From contig JAZQIE010000151.1 of the NCBI GenBank assembly GCA_045540975.1, positions 1-6,102 on the forward strand: 6,102 nucleotides of DNA, read 5' to 3'. Source of the stretch: SIG510 sp045540975 (lineage in GTDB: Bacteria > Bacillota > Clostridia > Oscillospirales > JAAYXM01). The position numbers and the translations under genes are program-made. Below the pieces are notes generated by a model. The model did no database searches, was not told the DNA's origin, and saw only the letters and a list, made by a program, of their open reading frames with translations. The stretch's first letter is position 1; every line of letters starts with the position of its first letter. Shown piece by piece: positions 5,650 to 6,102 of the stretch.

Positions 5650-6102
5650 TTATTCTTCGGTCATGTAAGCCTTACGGTCTTCGATGATCTTCTGCTGAAC
5701 GTTCATCGGAGCTTCTTCGTAACGCTCAAAGTCAAACTCGAAGGAGCCACGGCCCTGAGTCATGGAGCGGAGGTCGATGGTGTAGGTGTTCATCTCAGCC
5801 ATCGGAACTTCTGCTTCAACAATCTGGAGACCGCCTGCAACCGGAGTCATGCCGAGAACACGACCGCGGCGCTTGTTGAGATCGCCGATAACATCACCCA
5901 TGTAACTGTCCGGAATGGTAACAGCAAGGTGACCGATCGGCTCCAAGATGACCGGATCAGCCTGCGGGAGACCTGCCTTATAAGCGAGACCTGCCGCAAC
6001 CTTAAATGCCATTTCGGAGGAGTCAACATCGTGGTAAGAACCGTCGACCAAGGTAGCCTTCAGGAAGACGACCGGGAAGCCTGCGAGAACACCCTTTGCG
6101 AT
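5650..6102 (-). CDS. Elongation factor G (or EF-G-like paralogue), C-terminal part
   Basis: Translational GTPase that drives ribosomal translocation, or a clostridial EF-G-like paralogue of it. Only the last 150 codons are in the window; the gene continues beyond 6102 and the GTPase domain is not visible. Counting from the edge, residues 1-45 are the end of domain IV (GVLAGFPVV, then DGSYHDVDSSEMAFK at 20-34). Residues 50-130 are domain V (PVILEPIGHLAVTIPDSYMGDVIGDLNKRRGR, with the repeated LRSMTQGRGSFEFDFERYEEAP near the end). The tail VQQKIIEDRKAYMTEE is charged. Residues FLKATLVDGS, where canonical FusA has V(D/I)xKVTLYDGS, and the acidic tail suggest the paralogous EF-G family found beside FusA in many Clostridia, so I give no symbol. 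Terminated by the hairpin at 5599-5632. Confidence 0.9.
   Translation of the reverse strand: MAKGVLAGFPVVFLKATLVDGSYHDVDSSEMAFKVAAGLAYKAGLPQADPVILEPIGHLAVTIPDSYMGDVIGDLNKRRGRVLGMTPVAGGLQIVEAEVPMAEMNTYTIDLRSMTQGRGSFEFDFERYEEAPMNVQQKIIEDRKAYMTEE

Overview
The window looks like chromosomal DNA from an anaerobic clostridial Firmicute, plausibly Oscillospiraceae/Ruminococcaceae-like or a gut metagenome bin. The reasons are the clostridial-style Zn-cysteine GatB, an EFR1-type flavodoxin/ferredoxin protein, consensus sigma-A promoter elements, strong AGGAGG-like ribosome binding sites and moderate GC. This placement is an inference from gene content. No RNA gene, CRISPR array, transposase or phage gene was recognised.

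Layout. Bases 1-153 hold the tail of an unrecognised reading frame that runs into, and out of frame with, the 5' end of aspS. The normal aspS start is missing. The plus strand then carries a tight operon aspS - gatC - gatA - gatB (about 137-4714) with gaps of 5-10 bases. It ends at a strong bidirectional hairpin terminator (4717-4751). Convergent to it on the minus strand is a single-gene unit encoding an EFR1-family flavodoxin/2x[4Fe-4S] protein (4753-5535). This gene has its own near-perfect sigma-A promoter (5569-5597). A second copy of the terminator, identical over 35 bases, lies at 5599-5632. It ends an EF-G-type gene whose C-terminal 150 codons (5650-6102, minus strand) are inside the window.

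How the genes work together. AspRS with GatC/GatA/GatB in one operon is the gene set for indirect Asn-tRNA(Asn) synthesis: a non-discriminating AspRS charges tRNA(Asn) with Asp, and GatCAB amidates it. AspRS, GatC and GatB look intact in their key motifs. GatA does not. It is about 372 residues instead of about 485 and starts at the strand that normally carries the catalytic Lys, which is Asp here. It has also lost the loop with the GGSSGGS cis-Ser motif, while keeping the structural amidase core. The glutaminase half of the transamidosome therefore appears dead, which is the main finding. Either this operon makes Asn-tRNA with free ammonia, or ammonia comes from another source, or GatA serves here as a scaffold or has another role.

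Two other points deserve attention: the abrupt junction at about 130-140, where an unrelated frame meets aspS, and the EFR1 gene lying between two identical terminators like a cassette.
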